From positions 1 to 15,370 of the forward strand of contig JAKJAB010000050.1 of assembly GCA_022707725.1 (NCBI GenBank): a DNA stretch of 15,370 nucleotides, written 5' to 3'. This document shows, piece after piece, positions 5,647 through 13,657 of the stretch. Source of the stretch: Chloroflexota bacterium (lineage in GTDB: Bacteria > Chloroflexota > Anaerolineae > B4-G1 > SLSP01). The position numbers and the translations under genes were made by a program. The notes under the pieces were generated by a model. That model was not told the origin of the DNA, searched no databases, and was given only the letters and a program-made list of their open reading frames with translations. The stretch's first letter is position 1, and each line of letters begins with the position of its first letter.

Positions 5647-8163
5647 CTAACTTGCAGGTCGCGGCAGAGCGGATGGTAAGGCACGTCTGGCACGCCGTCT
5701 GCGCCATAGATGCGCCAGGCCCAGGCGCCACTGCAATTTCCACCACGCCCAGACCGCTGCGTGGCGCTCCGGCATCTCGATAGCGTGCGGCGAATACCAC
5801 GCACGGATATACAGGTCGACCAACACCGGGATTTCATCTTCGGCAGGCGGCAATAATTCCTCATCGTGGTGCGTACCTGCAATCTCCAGCACTCGCGCGG
5901 TCAGAAGATGACCAAACTCATAAGGCGTGTTCCCGGCAGCCGTATGGGTCTGTAAGTGCTTGGCATAGTCCCGCAGGCGGTCGTAAAGCACAGTCGCCAT
6001 CGCCACCGGGGAACGCCGGAGCAATAACAGCGCACTGTCGATCCCGCTTACCGCCAGGATGAACAGCACCACGCCCGCTATCCCAGCGAGAACCCATAAG
6101 GCCAACGATAGTAGCGGTGGCATGACCCATTTGTCAGACTCTGCCGAGGAGGGGACCAACGGCTCTAATTCCCGCGTCGGCCATATCGTGGGTTCCTCAA
6201 TTTCCCGAGGCCGCGTGATAGGCGCGATGCCGCCGGTTGGCTCAAATTCAATCCAGCTATAACCAGGGAAATAGACCTCAACCCAGGCGTGTGCGTCAGC
6301 TTCGGTGACGACGTAACGCCCGTTGCCCAGATCGTAACGCCCGTTGGCATAGCCGACAACCATCCGTGCAGGTATACCCGCGGCGCGCGCCAGCACGACC
6401 ATGGCCGTCGCGTAGTAGTCACAGTAGCCCTTTTGCAGCTCGAAGAGGAAATAATCTGCAATGTCCGGCTGCCCCGTCGGCGGCGGAACGTCCAGGGTGT
6501 AGGGGAACTCTCGCAGATAACGCTCAATCGCCACCGCCCGATCGTAGGGCGTCGGCTGAGTCGCAGTCAGGTCACGCGCCAATGTACGGACACGCTGCGG
6601 CGTCGAGTCCGGCAATTGCAGATAACGTTCAAGGATCCACTCAGGGTATTCGGTTCCAGCCGTCTGCAATCCTTCCACCGTGTACACCGGCACCAAAGAA
6701 TCGGCGCGATAGATCCGTTCAGGCGTCGTGACGGCAAAAACTTCATCAGGTGGACGCCAAGCGACCTCGTAGTCCTTATCCACTGAGACAAATTGCCCAT
6801 CGACGTAGACGACGCCGCCCAATTCGCCGATGATCCGCACTTCCTGGCGCAGTAAACGCGTGTTAGGAACTATTTCTGGATCGACGAACAATTGCCCGGC
6901 TTCATAATTGCTGATCGCCATGCTGCTGGTAGACCAGCCTTGCCCGAAATAGTTATCATACGTCAGGCTACGCCAGTAGTGACGCGGGATGACAATTTCC
7001 ATCAGGTGGTAATCCATCGAGGGGTCGTCTCGTATTGGCGGAATTTCGCCAGTGGTGATGACAAAGGCAACCATGCGCCTAAGCTCCGGTCCCGAGCCGA
7101 TCAGGTGCCGGCGCGGTAGATCGGTGCTACTTAACAGTTGTGCCGGGCGCACCGGCTGCGCGGGAGGGGGTTGTTGCTCCACGCCCAGGGATTTCGCAAT
7201 TTCCTGAACCTCGGTCTGTTGTACTTCATCCCTGGCAGTCAACTCGTCGAGCCAGTCGGCAAACTTCCGGTAGGAGAAACTCGGCAGAATGGCCGAAGCC
7301 AACACCAACGCCACCGAGACGCCCGCCGCAGTCATCGCTACCTCGCGCCAGAGGTCTCGCGAGAAGTCGATGTCGGCACTTGTCCAGCGCGACTCACGTT
7401 CATAATGTCGGGTCAAAGCGATCAATACCAACATCACACCCAGGAAGGGGAGCAGCACGCCGGAGGATTCATAGGTGTACGCCAGCAAAAAAGAAAGCAG
7501 GAAGCCAGCGGGCAAAATTCCGATAATGGGTCGGCGCTTGCGGCTCACCATCCAGCCGGCCCACAGCACGCACAGCCACACAACAAAGCCCCACGCCAAC
7601 ACCGAGCCGACAGGTTCGTATTGAGGGTCGCCGGCAAAAATCGACGCCAGCCACGCATAAGCGCGCGATAGCATCGTGGTTATACCGTTCCACACCACGT
7701 TCACAGCCGTGGGAACGGTCGTCCAGTCCACCTGGCGCAGCGGCGTTAGCCCAAACTCGCGGGTCTCGAACGAATACGAAGCCAGATAGAGTAGGCGTTC
7801 CCAAAGCCATGCCAGCATCTGGCCGATGAGCGTCACTATAGCGCGCACGATCTCGAAGATCTCACCGCCCAAACGCCCCACACGGATGAGATTGAACACC
7901 GCACCGAACACCGTTCCCACCAGCGTCGCCAACCACCCGGAGATCGACGATACGCCCAGCAGCCATCCTGTGGTCATCGCCACCAGGACCACCAGTAAGG
8001 TAAATCCCAACTCCAGGCCGGCCACCAACTCGACCAAACCGCTCGCAAAGATACTCAATGTGACCAACAGTAATAGCCAGAGGATGATGCCTCTTGGCCC
8101 AATCCACGCTATAGCGCGGGTCATAAATCCAGTCTGACGATGATTCGCGACGCGTGTATACAT
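5647..8163 (-). CDS. TgpA-like transglutaminase-domain membrane protein (DUF3488/DUF4129 type)
   Basis: 838 residues. About six N-terminal membrane helices lie between residues 24 and 295, then an extracytoplasmic region. The transglutaminase core at about 530-650 carries catalytic C581 (GYCDYYATAM), H625 (DAHAWVEVYFPG) and an acidic third residue E641 in FEPTGG. A further membrane helix lies at about 681-705, and a cytoplasmic DUF4129-like tail ends in the Arg-rich LWRRRRARRALP. The catalytic domain should face outside. Proteins of this build accompany MoxR and DUF58 proteins, and P. aeruginosa TgpA is essential, but the substrate is unknown. The frame is open for a further 136 codons upstream, but that stretch overlaps the DUF58 gene and has atypical composition. 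The ATG at 8163 overlaps the DUF58 stop by one base (TAATG) and has GGAGG 11 bases upstream. Confidence 0.92.
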   Translation of the reverse strand: MYTRVANHRQTGFMTRAIAWIGPRGIILWLLLLVTLSIFASGLVELVAGLELGFTLLVVLVAMTTGWLLGVSSISGWLATLVGTVFGAVFNLIRVGRLGGEIFEIVRAIVTLIGQMLAWLWERLLYLASYSFETREFGLTPLRQVDWTTVPTAVNVVWNGITTMLSRAYAWLASIFAGDPQYEPVGSVLAWGFVVWLCVLWAGWMVSRKRRPIIGILPAGFLLSFLLAYTYESSGVLLPFLGVMLVLIALTRHYERESRWTSADIDFSRDLWREVAMTAAGVSVALVLASAILPSFSYRKFADWLDELTARDEVQQTEVQEIAKSLGVEQQPPPAQPVRPAQLLSSTDLPRRHLIGSGPELRRMVAFVITTGEIPPIRDDPSMDYHLMEIVIPRHYWRSLTYDNYFGQGWSTSSMAISNYEAGQLFVDPEIVPNTRLLRQEVRIIGELGGVVYVDGQFVSVDKDYEVAWRPPDEVFAVTTPERIYRADSLVPVYTVEGLQTAGTEYPEWILERYLQLPDSTPQRVRTLARDLTATQPTPYDRAVAIERYLREFPYTLDVPPPTGQPDIADYFLFELQKGYCDYYATAMVVLARAAGIPARMVVGYANGRYDLGNGRYVVTEADAHAWVEVYFPGYSWIEFEPTGGIAPITRPREIEEPTIWPTRELEPLVPSSAESDKWVMPPLLSLALWVLAGIAGVVLFILAVSGIDSALLLLRRSPVAMATVLYDRLRDYAKHLQTHTAAGNTPYEFGHLLTARVLEIAGTHHDEELLPPAEDEIPVLVDLYIRAWYSPHAIEMPERHAAVWAWWKLQWRLGLAHLWRRRRARRALPSALPRPAS

Positions 8164-9464
8164 TACGTCAGTGACCTCCAGGGCACATCCGCCAGGCGAT
8201 AGGAAGGCACGGCGCGTCCCGTTCCCAATACTCGCCATCCCCAATGACCTTGCTGACCGGGGCGCACCTCCGGCCGATCCAGAATATCCCTGGTGATGCG
8301 ATAGTTGGCAACACCCAAACCCATCAATGCCGCCTCTGCTAACGCCGTATTCCCTGTTCCACCAAAAGAAACGGGATCCAACAACAGAACCGTCGGCACA
8401 GCCCCGCGTCGGATCAACGGCACCAACGGCTCCACCCACTCGACACTCGCCGAGGGTGTGATGATGATAATGCTGGTATGCTGGCCGAGACTCGGCTGCA
8501 GACGCGCTATGACTTCGGCGAGCGGGAGCGCGCCACGCGAGATCAACGCGAGGGAACGCAAGATTTCCCACCGCCGTCCCTCACCCTGCTCCGGCGGCAG
8601 CCAGATCAACTCATTACTGTAGGCTGCCAGTCCCACCGAATGGCGCATCCGAATGCCCTGATCGGCCAGCGACGCCGCCAGGATGATACCGTGCTCGTCG
8701 GTCGCGTCTTCATCTACGCCAGCCTGAACGTCTTTATCCATGTCCAGCAGAATCCACCAGTCACCGGAGGGCGTGCCGTCGAAGAGCCGCACGTACAACT
8801 CGTCGCGGCGCGCCGTCGTGCGCCAGTGAATCCAGCGCCGGCTGTCGCCGGAGACGTACTCGCGGACTGTCGAAGCGCTGACGGTGCGATCGACCGCATT
8901 GGGACGTGGCTGGCCGTCACCGGAGCGCCCGCCGGGAGCGATCTGAATGTTCGGCAGAGGGACAATCGGGGGCAACACTAACAAGGGCAAAGCCGAGGGG
9001 TAGGGCAGTGAAACCGAGAACAATCCAAAAGGATCACCGGTGCGCAACCGCGTCGGTCCCAACACAAAGAGACCGCGCCGGTTACAGATGGCTTCGGTGT
9101 GCCAGCGCAGCGAGTCGCGCCCTGGCAGGCCGGTTCCACGGCTGGCGTGGTAGTCGGGCAGGGTAGATTGATCATCCACTTCGACCCAGACGCCTGGCGC
9201 CCATCCTTCGTTGCGCAGCGTAAAACGTTCGACCAGGCGATCCCCTACCTGCGCCCATCCAAAACGCATCTCGCGGGTAAGGTCCAGTCCACGGGCCAGG
9301 GATCGCACCCAGAAATACCCCAGGATCAGCGCGCCGCCCATGCCGATGTACAACACCCGCCATCCCCGGTAAGGCGCAATCAGGTCCGTGATGGCGGCCG
9401 CGAGCACCAACGCGGGCAACAGCCAGGAATTTAGCCTGATTTTGGGTTTGGTATCAGCGGTCAT
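8163..9464 (-). CDS. DUF58 domain-containing membrane-associated protein
   Basis: 433 residues. Two N-terminal membrane helices (about 12-30 and 35-53) are followed by a beta-rich segment with CNRRGLFVLGPTRLRTGDPFGLF (127-149). The DUF58 signature is VREYVSGDSRRWIHWRTTAR (200-219) followed by DELYVRLFDG. A vWA-like fold follows, with WWILLDMDKD (236-245) where a MIDAS aspartate cluster would sit. DUF58 proteins are regularly encoded directly after moxR and are thought to be clients or partners of the MoxR ATPase; the biochemical role is not established. The gene begins 9 bases after the moxR stop and overlaps the transglutaminase start by one base, so translation is probably coupled. The Shine-Dalgarno before the ATG is weak. 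Confidence 0.92.
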   Translation of the reverse strand: MTADTKPKIRLNSWLLPALVLAAAITDLIAPYRGWRVLYIGMGGALILGYFWVRSLARGLDLTREMRFGWAQVGDRLVERFTLRNEGWAPGVWVEVDDQSTLPDYHASRGTGLPGRDSLRWHTEAICNRRGLFVLGPTRLRTGDPFGLFSVSLPYPSALPLLVLPPIVPLPNIQIAPGGRSGDGQPRPNAVDRTVSASTVREYVSGDSRRWIHWRTTARRDELYVRLFDGTPSGDWWILLDMDKDVQAGVDEDATDEHGIILAASLADQGIRMRHSVGLAAYSNELIWLPPEQGEGRRWEILRSLALISRGALPLAEVIARLQPSLGQHTSIIIITPSASVEWVEPLVPLIRRGAVPTVLLLDPVSFGGTGNTALAEAALMGLGVANYRITRDILDRPEVRPGQQGHWGWRVLGTGRAVPSYRLADVPWRSLT

Positions 9465-9473
9465 AGGATTGAC

Positions 9474-10418
9474 TCAGCGGTTGGTCCCCTGCGTCGATTT
9501 GCTTTCCGGGACGGGGACACCCTCAAGAATGGCGACTGCCACGTCTTCCGGCGCAACGTTGCGCAGACGGGCGCTTGGACTCATAAGCAGACGATGCGCC
9601 AGCACCGCTGGCGCAATCGCCTTGATGTCATCGGGCAACACAAAATCGCGTGCATAGAGGGCTGCACGAGCCTGTCCAGAGCGATAAAGTGTCAGGCTGG
9701 CGCGCGGGCTAGCGCCCAGATAAATATCGCTGTGTTGACGCGTCTGCTGTACCAGGCGCACGATGTATTCCTTGATCGCCGGGGCGACGTAAATCGATTT
9801 GATGCTTTCCTGTGCCGCGAGCACATCCTCTGTCTCGGCCACCGGCTGCAAATCCTCCACAGGATGGTGATACTGCTGGCGATCCAACACTTCGATCTCG
9901 TCCTTCATCGCCGGGTATCCCAGGTTGATGCGCATCAAAAAGCGGTCCAACTGCGCCTCCGGCAAGGAGAACGTCCCTTCGTATTCCACGGGATTCTGCG
10001 TCGCCATCACCATGAACGGCTTGGGCAAAGCGTGGGTGACACCATCGACCGTGATCTGGCGTTCTTCCATCGCCTCCAACAAGGCTGCCTGCGTCTTGGG
10101 TGTCGCCCGGTTGATCTCGTCGATAATCGGCCCGGCGCGGAACTCAAATTCCATTGTCTTTTGGTTAAAGATGCTAACCCCGGTCACATCGCTGGGCAGC
10201 ATATCCGGGGTAAACTGAAGGCGCCCAAAAGAGCAGCCGAGTGAGCGCGCCAGACTGCGCGCCAGCATCGTCTTGCCGACACCGGGCACGTCCTCGATCA
10301 ACAAGTGTCCCTGGCTCAACAAGCCAATCACCGCCAATTCGACCACGGTGCGCTTCCCGACAATGACGCGCTCCACATTGTCGATCACCCGCCGAGCAAA
10401 TTCCTGTACACTTGCCAT
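9474..10418 (-). CDS. MoxR-family AAA ATPase with a shortened Walker B region
   Basis: 314 residues with the AAA_3 core: Walker A DVPGVGKT (43-50), the Walker B / helix segment IDEINRATPKTQAALLEAME (99-118), sensor 1 MATQNPVEYEGTFSLPEAQL (138-157), and sensor 2 region GASPRASLTL. MoxR ATPases act as chaperones that activate or assemble vWA-type partners such as the DUF58 protein encoded next. One oddity is visible. Relatives normally have about seven residues between the GPI of GPIFxxxxLxDEINR and the DEINR motif, whereas here only one (I99) separates them, so about six residues of the Walker B beta strand are absent with the frame kept. Everything else is intact and the length is otherwise typical. 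The ATG at 10418 has GGAGGG seven bases upstream. It is the first gene of the envelope operon. Confidence 0.92.
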   Translation of the reverse strand: MASVQEFARRVIDNVERVIVGKRTVVELAVIGLLSQGHLLIEDVPGVGKTMLARSLARSLGCSFGRLQFTPDMLPSDVTGVSIFNQKTMEFEFRAGPIIDEINRATPKTQAALLEAMEERQITVDGVTHALPKPFMVMATQNPVEYEGTFSLPEAQLDRFLMRINLGYPAMKDEIEVLDRQQYHHPVEDLQPVAETEDVLAAQESIKSIYVAPAIKEYIVRLVQQTRQHSDIYLGASPRASLTLYRSGQARAALYARDFVLPDDIKAIAPAVLAHRLLMSPSARLRNVAPEDVAVAILEGVPVPESKSTQGTNR

Positions 10419-10461
10419 ATCATACCCTCCAGAACAAGACTAACAGCCGATTTTCTGCCAA

Positions 10462-10490
10462 AGTATAGCACAATTCGGTAAATGGCACAA
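10462..10490 (-). promoter_or_regulatory. Promoter of the moxR operon
   Basis: Extended -10 TGCTATACT (hexamer at 10462-10467) with a weak -35 TTGTGC (10485-10490) at 17 bases on the minus strand. Start of transcription expected near 10455, about 37 bases before the moxR ATG. Confidence 0.55.
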
Positions 10491-10537
10491 TAAACAGTAG
10501 GCTAGTTAAGATAATACCTGTAGATTTGAACCTTGTC

Positions 10538-10555
10538 ATCTATCGAAAGATAGAT
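10538..10555. promoter_or_regulatory. Perfect palindrome between moxR and the methyltransferase gene
   Basis: ATCTATC-GAAA-GATAGAT is a 7-bp perfect inverted repeat with a 4-base GAAA centre. It lies 48 bases upstream of the moxR -35 element and in the probable leader of the rightward gene. It could be an operator for a dimeric regulator or an RNA hairpin capped by a GNRA-class tetraloop. There is no T-run, so it is not a terminator. Confidence 0.45.
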
Positions 10556-10634
10556 TGTGGGGTTGATACCAACTTTGCGCTTCCCCGAGTCCGAGGTATC
10601 ATTGCGCTATGCCGTTTATGGGACGGGAAAAGCC

Positions 10635-11750
10635 ATGAAACTCCTTAGCGCGACTGCCCTTCTACCTGATGGACCGATTGCTATCCTGCGATTGCCGGGC
10701 GTGCCAGAGCCTGGCGCGGGACACGCGGCGCTGTTTGCCGCTGCGCGCGAGGTCGCGGCCAACCGTGTCTTCATCGCCGGGCCAGGCGCAACAGCGACGG
10801 CACTCTGGGCCGTGCGTGCTGGCGCCGCCGTGACCAGCTGGACTGAAAATGCCGCCGAAGGGCAATCACTCGTCGCCAGCTTTGCCCACAACCGCCTGCC
10901 CGCGGCGCAGTGTCTCGTCCAGGCCGATTTCGCTGGGCTGGAGTCCGCGACGTGCGACGCTGCCTTCCTCCACCTGCCACGCGGCAAAGAATTGCAGGAT
11001 GAGGCGCTTCGCCTGGCCGCGGCTATGCTGCGCCCTGGTGGACGGCTGGTCTTCGTCGGTGCGACTCACGAAGGGGTGAAGAGCGCGTTGCAACAGGCAC
11101 GCGCGGTCTTCGGGCAGGCCGGCATTGTCGTCCGCAAAAGTGGCTTCCACGCGGGACTGGCCCAGCGGCCCGACGACGACTGCCCGCTTCCCATAATCCA
11201 GCGGACTGAACGCACGATCGGGGTTGACGGCATCTCAACACAGTTGGTAAGTTTCGCCGGGACCTTTGCCACAGATCGCCTTGACGATGGGGCGGCGGCG
11301 CTCATCGCCGGAATGCAGATCCCTGCCAGCGCTAATGTTCTCGATCTGGGATGCGGAACGGGGCTAGTGGGGTTGGCAGCGTTGCGACGCGGAGCCAACG
11401 TCACGCTGACAGATGTTTCGGCGCGGGCGGTGCGATCTGCGCAGGAGACGCTGGCTGCCAACGGCTATCCAAACATCCCCATCGCGCACGCGTGTGGGGC
11501 GGCAACCAGCGAAACGGGAACGGTCGATATCGTCGTGGCCAATCCACCGTTCCACCAGGGACACGGCCTGCACTTCGAGGCCGCGCAATTCTTTATCGAG
11601 GAGGCCGCCCGCGTGCTCAAGGCTGGCGGCAGGCTGTATCTGGTCGCCAACGCTTTTCTCGGCTACGAAACGTGGCTGCGAGGACGCTTCACCAAGGTAC
11701 GACAGGTGTGGAATGACCGCCGTTTTCGCGTTTGGGAAGCGACGAAATAG
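10635..11750 (+). CDS. RsmC-like class I SAM-dependent (rRNA guanine-N2) methyltransferase
   Basis: About 371 residues in two methyltransferase-like halves, as in RsmC/RlmG. The N-terminal half lacks a good SAM motif and contains LPRGKELQDEAL and LRPGGRLVFVGATHEGVKSA. The C-terminal half has FATDRLDDGAAALIAG, SAM motif I VLDLGCGTGLVGLAALRRGA, and the catalytic motif IV VANPPFHQGHG, whose NPPFHxG form is diagnostic of the RsmC family (m2G formation in 16S or 23S rRNA). Which base is modified cannot be told. The start is uncertain. The ATG at 10635 begins the conserved region and has GGGA upstream, a TTG at 10602 has GAGG five bases before it, and a GTG at 10557 would sit directly against the palindrome. 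Monocistronic, divergent from moxR and convergent with the helical repeat gene. Confidence 0.85.
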   Translation: MKLLSATALLPDGPIAILRLPGVPEPGAGHAALFAAAREVAANRVFIAGPGATATALWAVRAGAAVTSWTENAAEGQSLVASFAHNRLPAAQCLVQADFAGLESATCDAAFLHLPRGKELQDEALRLAAAMLRPGGRLVFVGATHEGVKSALQQARAVFGQAGIVVRKSGFHAGLAQRPDDDCPLPIIQRTERTIGVDGISTQLVSFAGTFATDRLDDGAAALIAGMQIPASANVLDLGCGTGLVGLAALRRGANVTLTDVSARAVRSAQETLAANGYPNIPIAHACGAATSETGTVDIVVANPPFHQGHGLHFEAAQFFIEEAARVLKAGGRLYLVANAFLGYETWLRGRFTKVRQVWNDRRFRVWEATK

Positions 11751-11760
11751 GTCGAGAGTC

Positions 11761-11798
11761 AAAAAAAGACGGCAAACACAGTTGCCCTATTTGCCGTC
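11761..11798 (-). terminator. Rho-independent terminator of the helical repeat gene
   Basis: Perfect 9-bp stem GACGGCAAA / TTTGCCGTC (11768-11776 and 11790-11798). On the minus strand it is followed by seven T residues (11761-11767). A competing inner stem GGCAA/TTGCC shares the left arm. The rightward methyltransferase gene ends at 11750 and has no T-run after this hairpin. Confidence 0.85.
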
Positions 11799-11817
11799 AG
11801 TTAACGTCAAGACGAGG

Positions 11818-12606
11818 TTACAAAGCCTGCGCTACGTTCTGTGTCGCCCAGTGCGGAGCAGGAATCGCAGACGCACCGACCTGGATTCCGTCCCACAGTG
11901 CCAGACGTTCGCCAAATGCAGCCGCAACGCCGATCATCCGGCAGCGCGCCAGCAGCCAGCGCCGCATTTCGACCACGCTCACCGCGCGGTAATTGCCCGC
12001 GCGGCGCAGCGAGGTGCTGTACTGCATCAACCACAGATCGGCTTCAAGGCTCAACAGCGCCGGAAGGCTCTCCACGATGTCCCGCGCCGAAGTCCAGGTA
12101 CCGGCCTCCAGGAGTGCTAGCAGCCCATCCAGCAGGGAAATGTGCGCTTCGCCCAGAACATACGACATCCGCTGGTAGATCGGAGTGATCAGATCGGGGT
12201 GCTTGGCCAGAAAGTCCAGCATCGCTGCGGAGTTGTCGATTTGCAGAGCGCGCTGCCACAGCGCCGGATCGACGCCCTCAGGACAAGGGATATCCATCGC
12301 GGCCAGTTCGGCGAAAGCCACATCGATACCGACCACCCGACAGCGCATCAATACTTGACGGTGCTGCGCCAACATCCGCACGACCTCGGTGTCGTCATAG
12401 CGCGCCATCATCGTCACCAGCACATCGTCAGCGACGTCGGTCAACAGCTCGCGCGGATGCGCCTCCAGCACACGCCGCGCCTCGCCCCATGAGTCGGCGG
12501 CGACAAAAGCTTCCAATGCATCTAGCACCGCCTGTAACAGCGCCGCCAGGGGCTGGTTGGCAGATTCCTCTCTTTCACTGTACATCCGAACATCGACAGA
12601 ATTCAT
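11818..12606 (-). CDS. Alpha-helical repeat protein of the CHAT-associated (TPR-like) type
   Basis: 262 residues, almost all helical, soluble, no signal peptide. Two clear copies of a ~78-residue unit can be aligned by eye. The first, at about 23-101, includes WGEARRVLEAHPRELLTDVA and LMRCRVVGIDVAFAEL. The second, at about 158-236, includes WTSARDIVESLPALLSLEAD and LLARCRMIGVAAAFGERL. A more degenerate part (about 119-157, FLAKHPDLITPIYQRM) lies between. This W-E-R-V-E-HPELL...RCR-GI-AFAE unit is, to my recollection, frequent in Chloroflexota proteins that also carry CHAT or TPR domains; here it stands alone with no enzymatic domain. It may be a scaffold or adaptor. The ATG at 12606 is preceded by AGGAG seven bases upstream; the open frame upstream (to 12912) is non-coding in character and overlaps the divergent gene. 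Confidence 0.72.
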   Translation of the reverse strand: MNSVDVRMYSEREESANQPLAALLQAVLDALEAFVAADSWGEARRVLEAHPRELLTDVADDVLVTMMARYDDTEVVRMLAQHRQVLMRCRVVGIDVAFAELAAMDIPCPEGVDPALWQRALQIDNSAAMLDFLAKHPDLITPIYQRMSYVLGEAHISLLDGLLALLEAGTWTSARDIVESLPALLSLEADLWLMQYSTSLRRAGNYRAVSVVEMRRWLLARCRMIGVAAAFGERLALWDGIQVGASAIPAPHWATQNVAQAL

Positions 12607-12660
12607 TCTGGTCTCCTGGCCTGTAAAGAATAGTGCACCACTGCAGCCTGTTTCTATTCT

Positions 12661-12689
12661 AGTATGGCAGGAGCAAAGAAACGTTACAA
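12661..12689 (-). promoter_or_regulatory. Candidate promoter of the helical repeat gene
   Basis: Minus-strand TTGTAA (12684-12689) and CATACT (12661-12666) at 17 bases, four of six consensus matches each, about 50 bases upstream of the ATG. Confidence 0.35.
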
Positions 12690-12740
12690 AATCATTACAA
12701 ATAGATAGGCAAATAGCAAACATTGGTGAACACGCAAGTG

Positions 12741-12767
12741 TTGACGAACCGCGTTTGATGATATAAT
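12741..12767 (+). promoter_or_regulatory. Promoter of the Wzz-type gene (extended -10)
   Basis: Perfect extended -10 TGATATAAT (hexamer 12762-12767) with TTGACG (12741-12746) at a short 15-base spacer. The extended -10 would compensate for the spacer. The leader is about 70 bases and contains a small GAGC/GCTC hairpin (12785-12799) of unknown role; I recognise no riboswitch class in it. Confidence 0.6.
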
Positions 12768-12844
12768 GGGTGCGGTCGATCCGATGAGCTTTTTCGCTCC
12801 ATGCGTTCAAGCTGTCGCTAGGTTTTCCAGGGAGGGATGAAACC

Positions 12845-13528
12845 GTGGAAATACGCCAACTCTTGAAAATTCTGTTGCGCTGGTGGTGGCTGGCGCTGAT
12901 ACCCGCCGTCATCGTCGGTGGATATACAGTCTTGACCTATCAACGACCGGGAACCCCCTATCAGACCATGATGCGCTTCGCGGCGGGCAGCGAACCGGCG
13001 GCGACGCTTTCGCCAGACTATGACCGCTACTACGCGTGGCTGTCGTCCGAATACATCGCCAACGCGCTGGCCGACATCGCCGTAACGGGGACTTTCGCCG
13101 ATAACGTCGCGCTGCGTCTAGCCCAAGAGGGACTGGCAATCGATGCTCGTGCGATCCAGGGTGCGATTGCCAGCGACAACGTACAGTCGGTGTTCGTCAT
13201 TTACGTCACCTGGCCCAACGCAGAGCAGTTACCGCATGTCGCCGATGCCATCAGCGCCGAGTTGACGGAAAACGGTGCGGCGTACTTCCCCCAACTGCGT
13301 GCGGCCGGCAGTGTGGCGCGCCGCGTCGATCCACCACAGACCACGCCACTGCCACCCTCGCTGCGCACGCAACTGCTCGGTCCGGGACTACGCGTCGCCC
13401 TCGCCCTCGCCGTCGGCATCGGACTGGTGGCGCTGGCCCATTACTTCGATCCGATGGTGCGGGAACGCGCAGAATTGGAGGCATTGGGCATCCAGGTGCT
13501 CAACACTGTCCCCAAACAGCGCGCATAA
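12845..13528 (+). CDS. Wzz-family chain-length determinant / polysaccharide co-polymerase, without kinase domain
   Basis: 227 residues with the Wzz layout. A short cytoplasmic start (MEIRQLLKILLRWWW) leads into TM1 at about 13-31, a periplasmic or extracytoplasmic region of ~150 residues, a proline-rich approach (PPQTTPLPPSLRTQ, 163-176), TM2 at about 181-200, and a short cytoplasmic tail with FDPMVRERAELEALGIQVLNTVP. Family members set polysaccharide length or act with an exporter. The tail stops where BY-kinases would continue into Walker A, so any kinase partner must be a separate protein. No glycosyltransferase, Wzx/Wzy or kinase gene is adjacent. The GTG at 12845 was chosen because AGGGAGG lies eight bases upstream; the ATG at 12837 leads to a frame that stops after nine codons. 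Confidence 0.82.
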   Translation: MEIRQLLKILLRWWWLALIPAVIVGGYTVLTYQRPGTPYQTMMRFAAGSEPAATLSPDYDRYYAWLSSEYIANALADIAVTGTFADNVALRLAQEGLAIDARAIQGAIASDNVQSVFVIYVTWPNAEQLPHVADAISAELTENGAAYFPQLRAAGSVARRVDPPQTTPLPPSLRTQLLGPGLRVALALAVGIGLVALAHYFDPMVRERAELEALGIQVLNTVPKQRA

Positions 13529-13550
13529 CCGCAGTTTCGGTGTTTTCGGG

Positions 13551-13568
13551 ACAGGATTTACAGGATTT
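13551..13568. repeat. Short tandem repeat (ACAGGATTT)x2
   Basis: Two exact 9-base copies in tandem in the gap between two convergent genes. Repeats of this wording occur between genes in unrelated environmental bacteria, from memory. No function claimed. Apart from this and the following terminator, the 13529-13657 gap shows nothing. Confidence 0.5.
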
Positions 13569-13596
13569 CAATCTGTTATTCCTGCGCTTCCTATCC

Positions 13597-13633
13597 AAAA
13601 AAGAAAAGCCGCGAAGGTGAAGACCTACGCGGC
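13597..13633 (-). terminator. Rho-independent terminator of the glutaredoxin-like gene
   Basis: Stem GCCGCG(a)AGGT-gaag-ACCT(a)CGCGGC (13608-13633) with one A/A mismatch. On the minus strand it is followed by TTTTCTTTTTT (13597-13607). Plus-strand sequence after the stem lacks T residues. Confidence 0.85.
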
Positions 13634-13657
13634 ACGACGAAACGAAAAAGTAACAGT

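Noticed and set aside
8164..8571. 136-codon upstream extension of the transglutaminase frame
   Set aside because: It lies wholly inside the DUF58 gene, has odd Gly/Arg/Ser/His composition without domain character, and an ATG with GGAGG upstream exists at 8163.
12768..12844. Riboswitch in the leader of the Wzz-type gene
   Set aside because: Only a 4-bp GAGC/GCTC hairpin is visible and none of the conserved cores I know (for example GEMM) is present.
12606..12912. Upstream extension of the helical repeat gene to 12912
   Set aside because: It covers the divergent promoter region and the start of the Wzz gene; the ATG at 12606 has a proper ribosome binding site.
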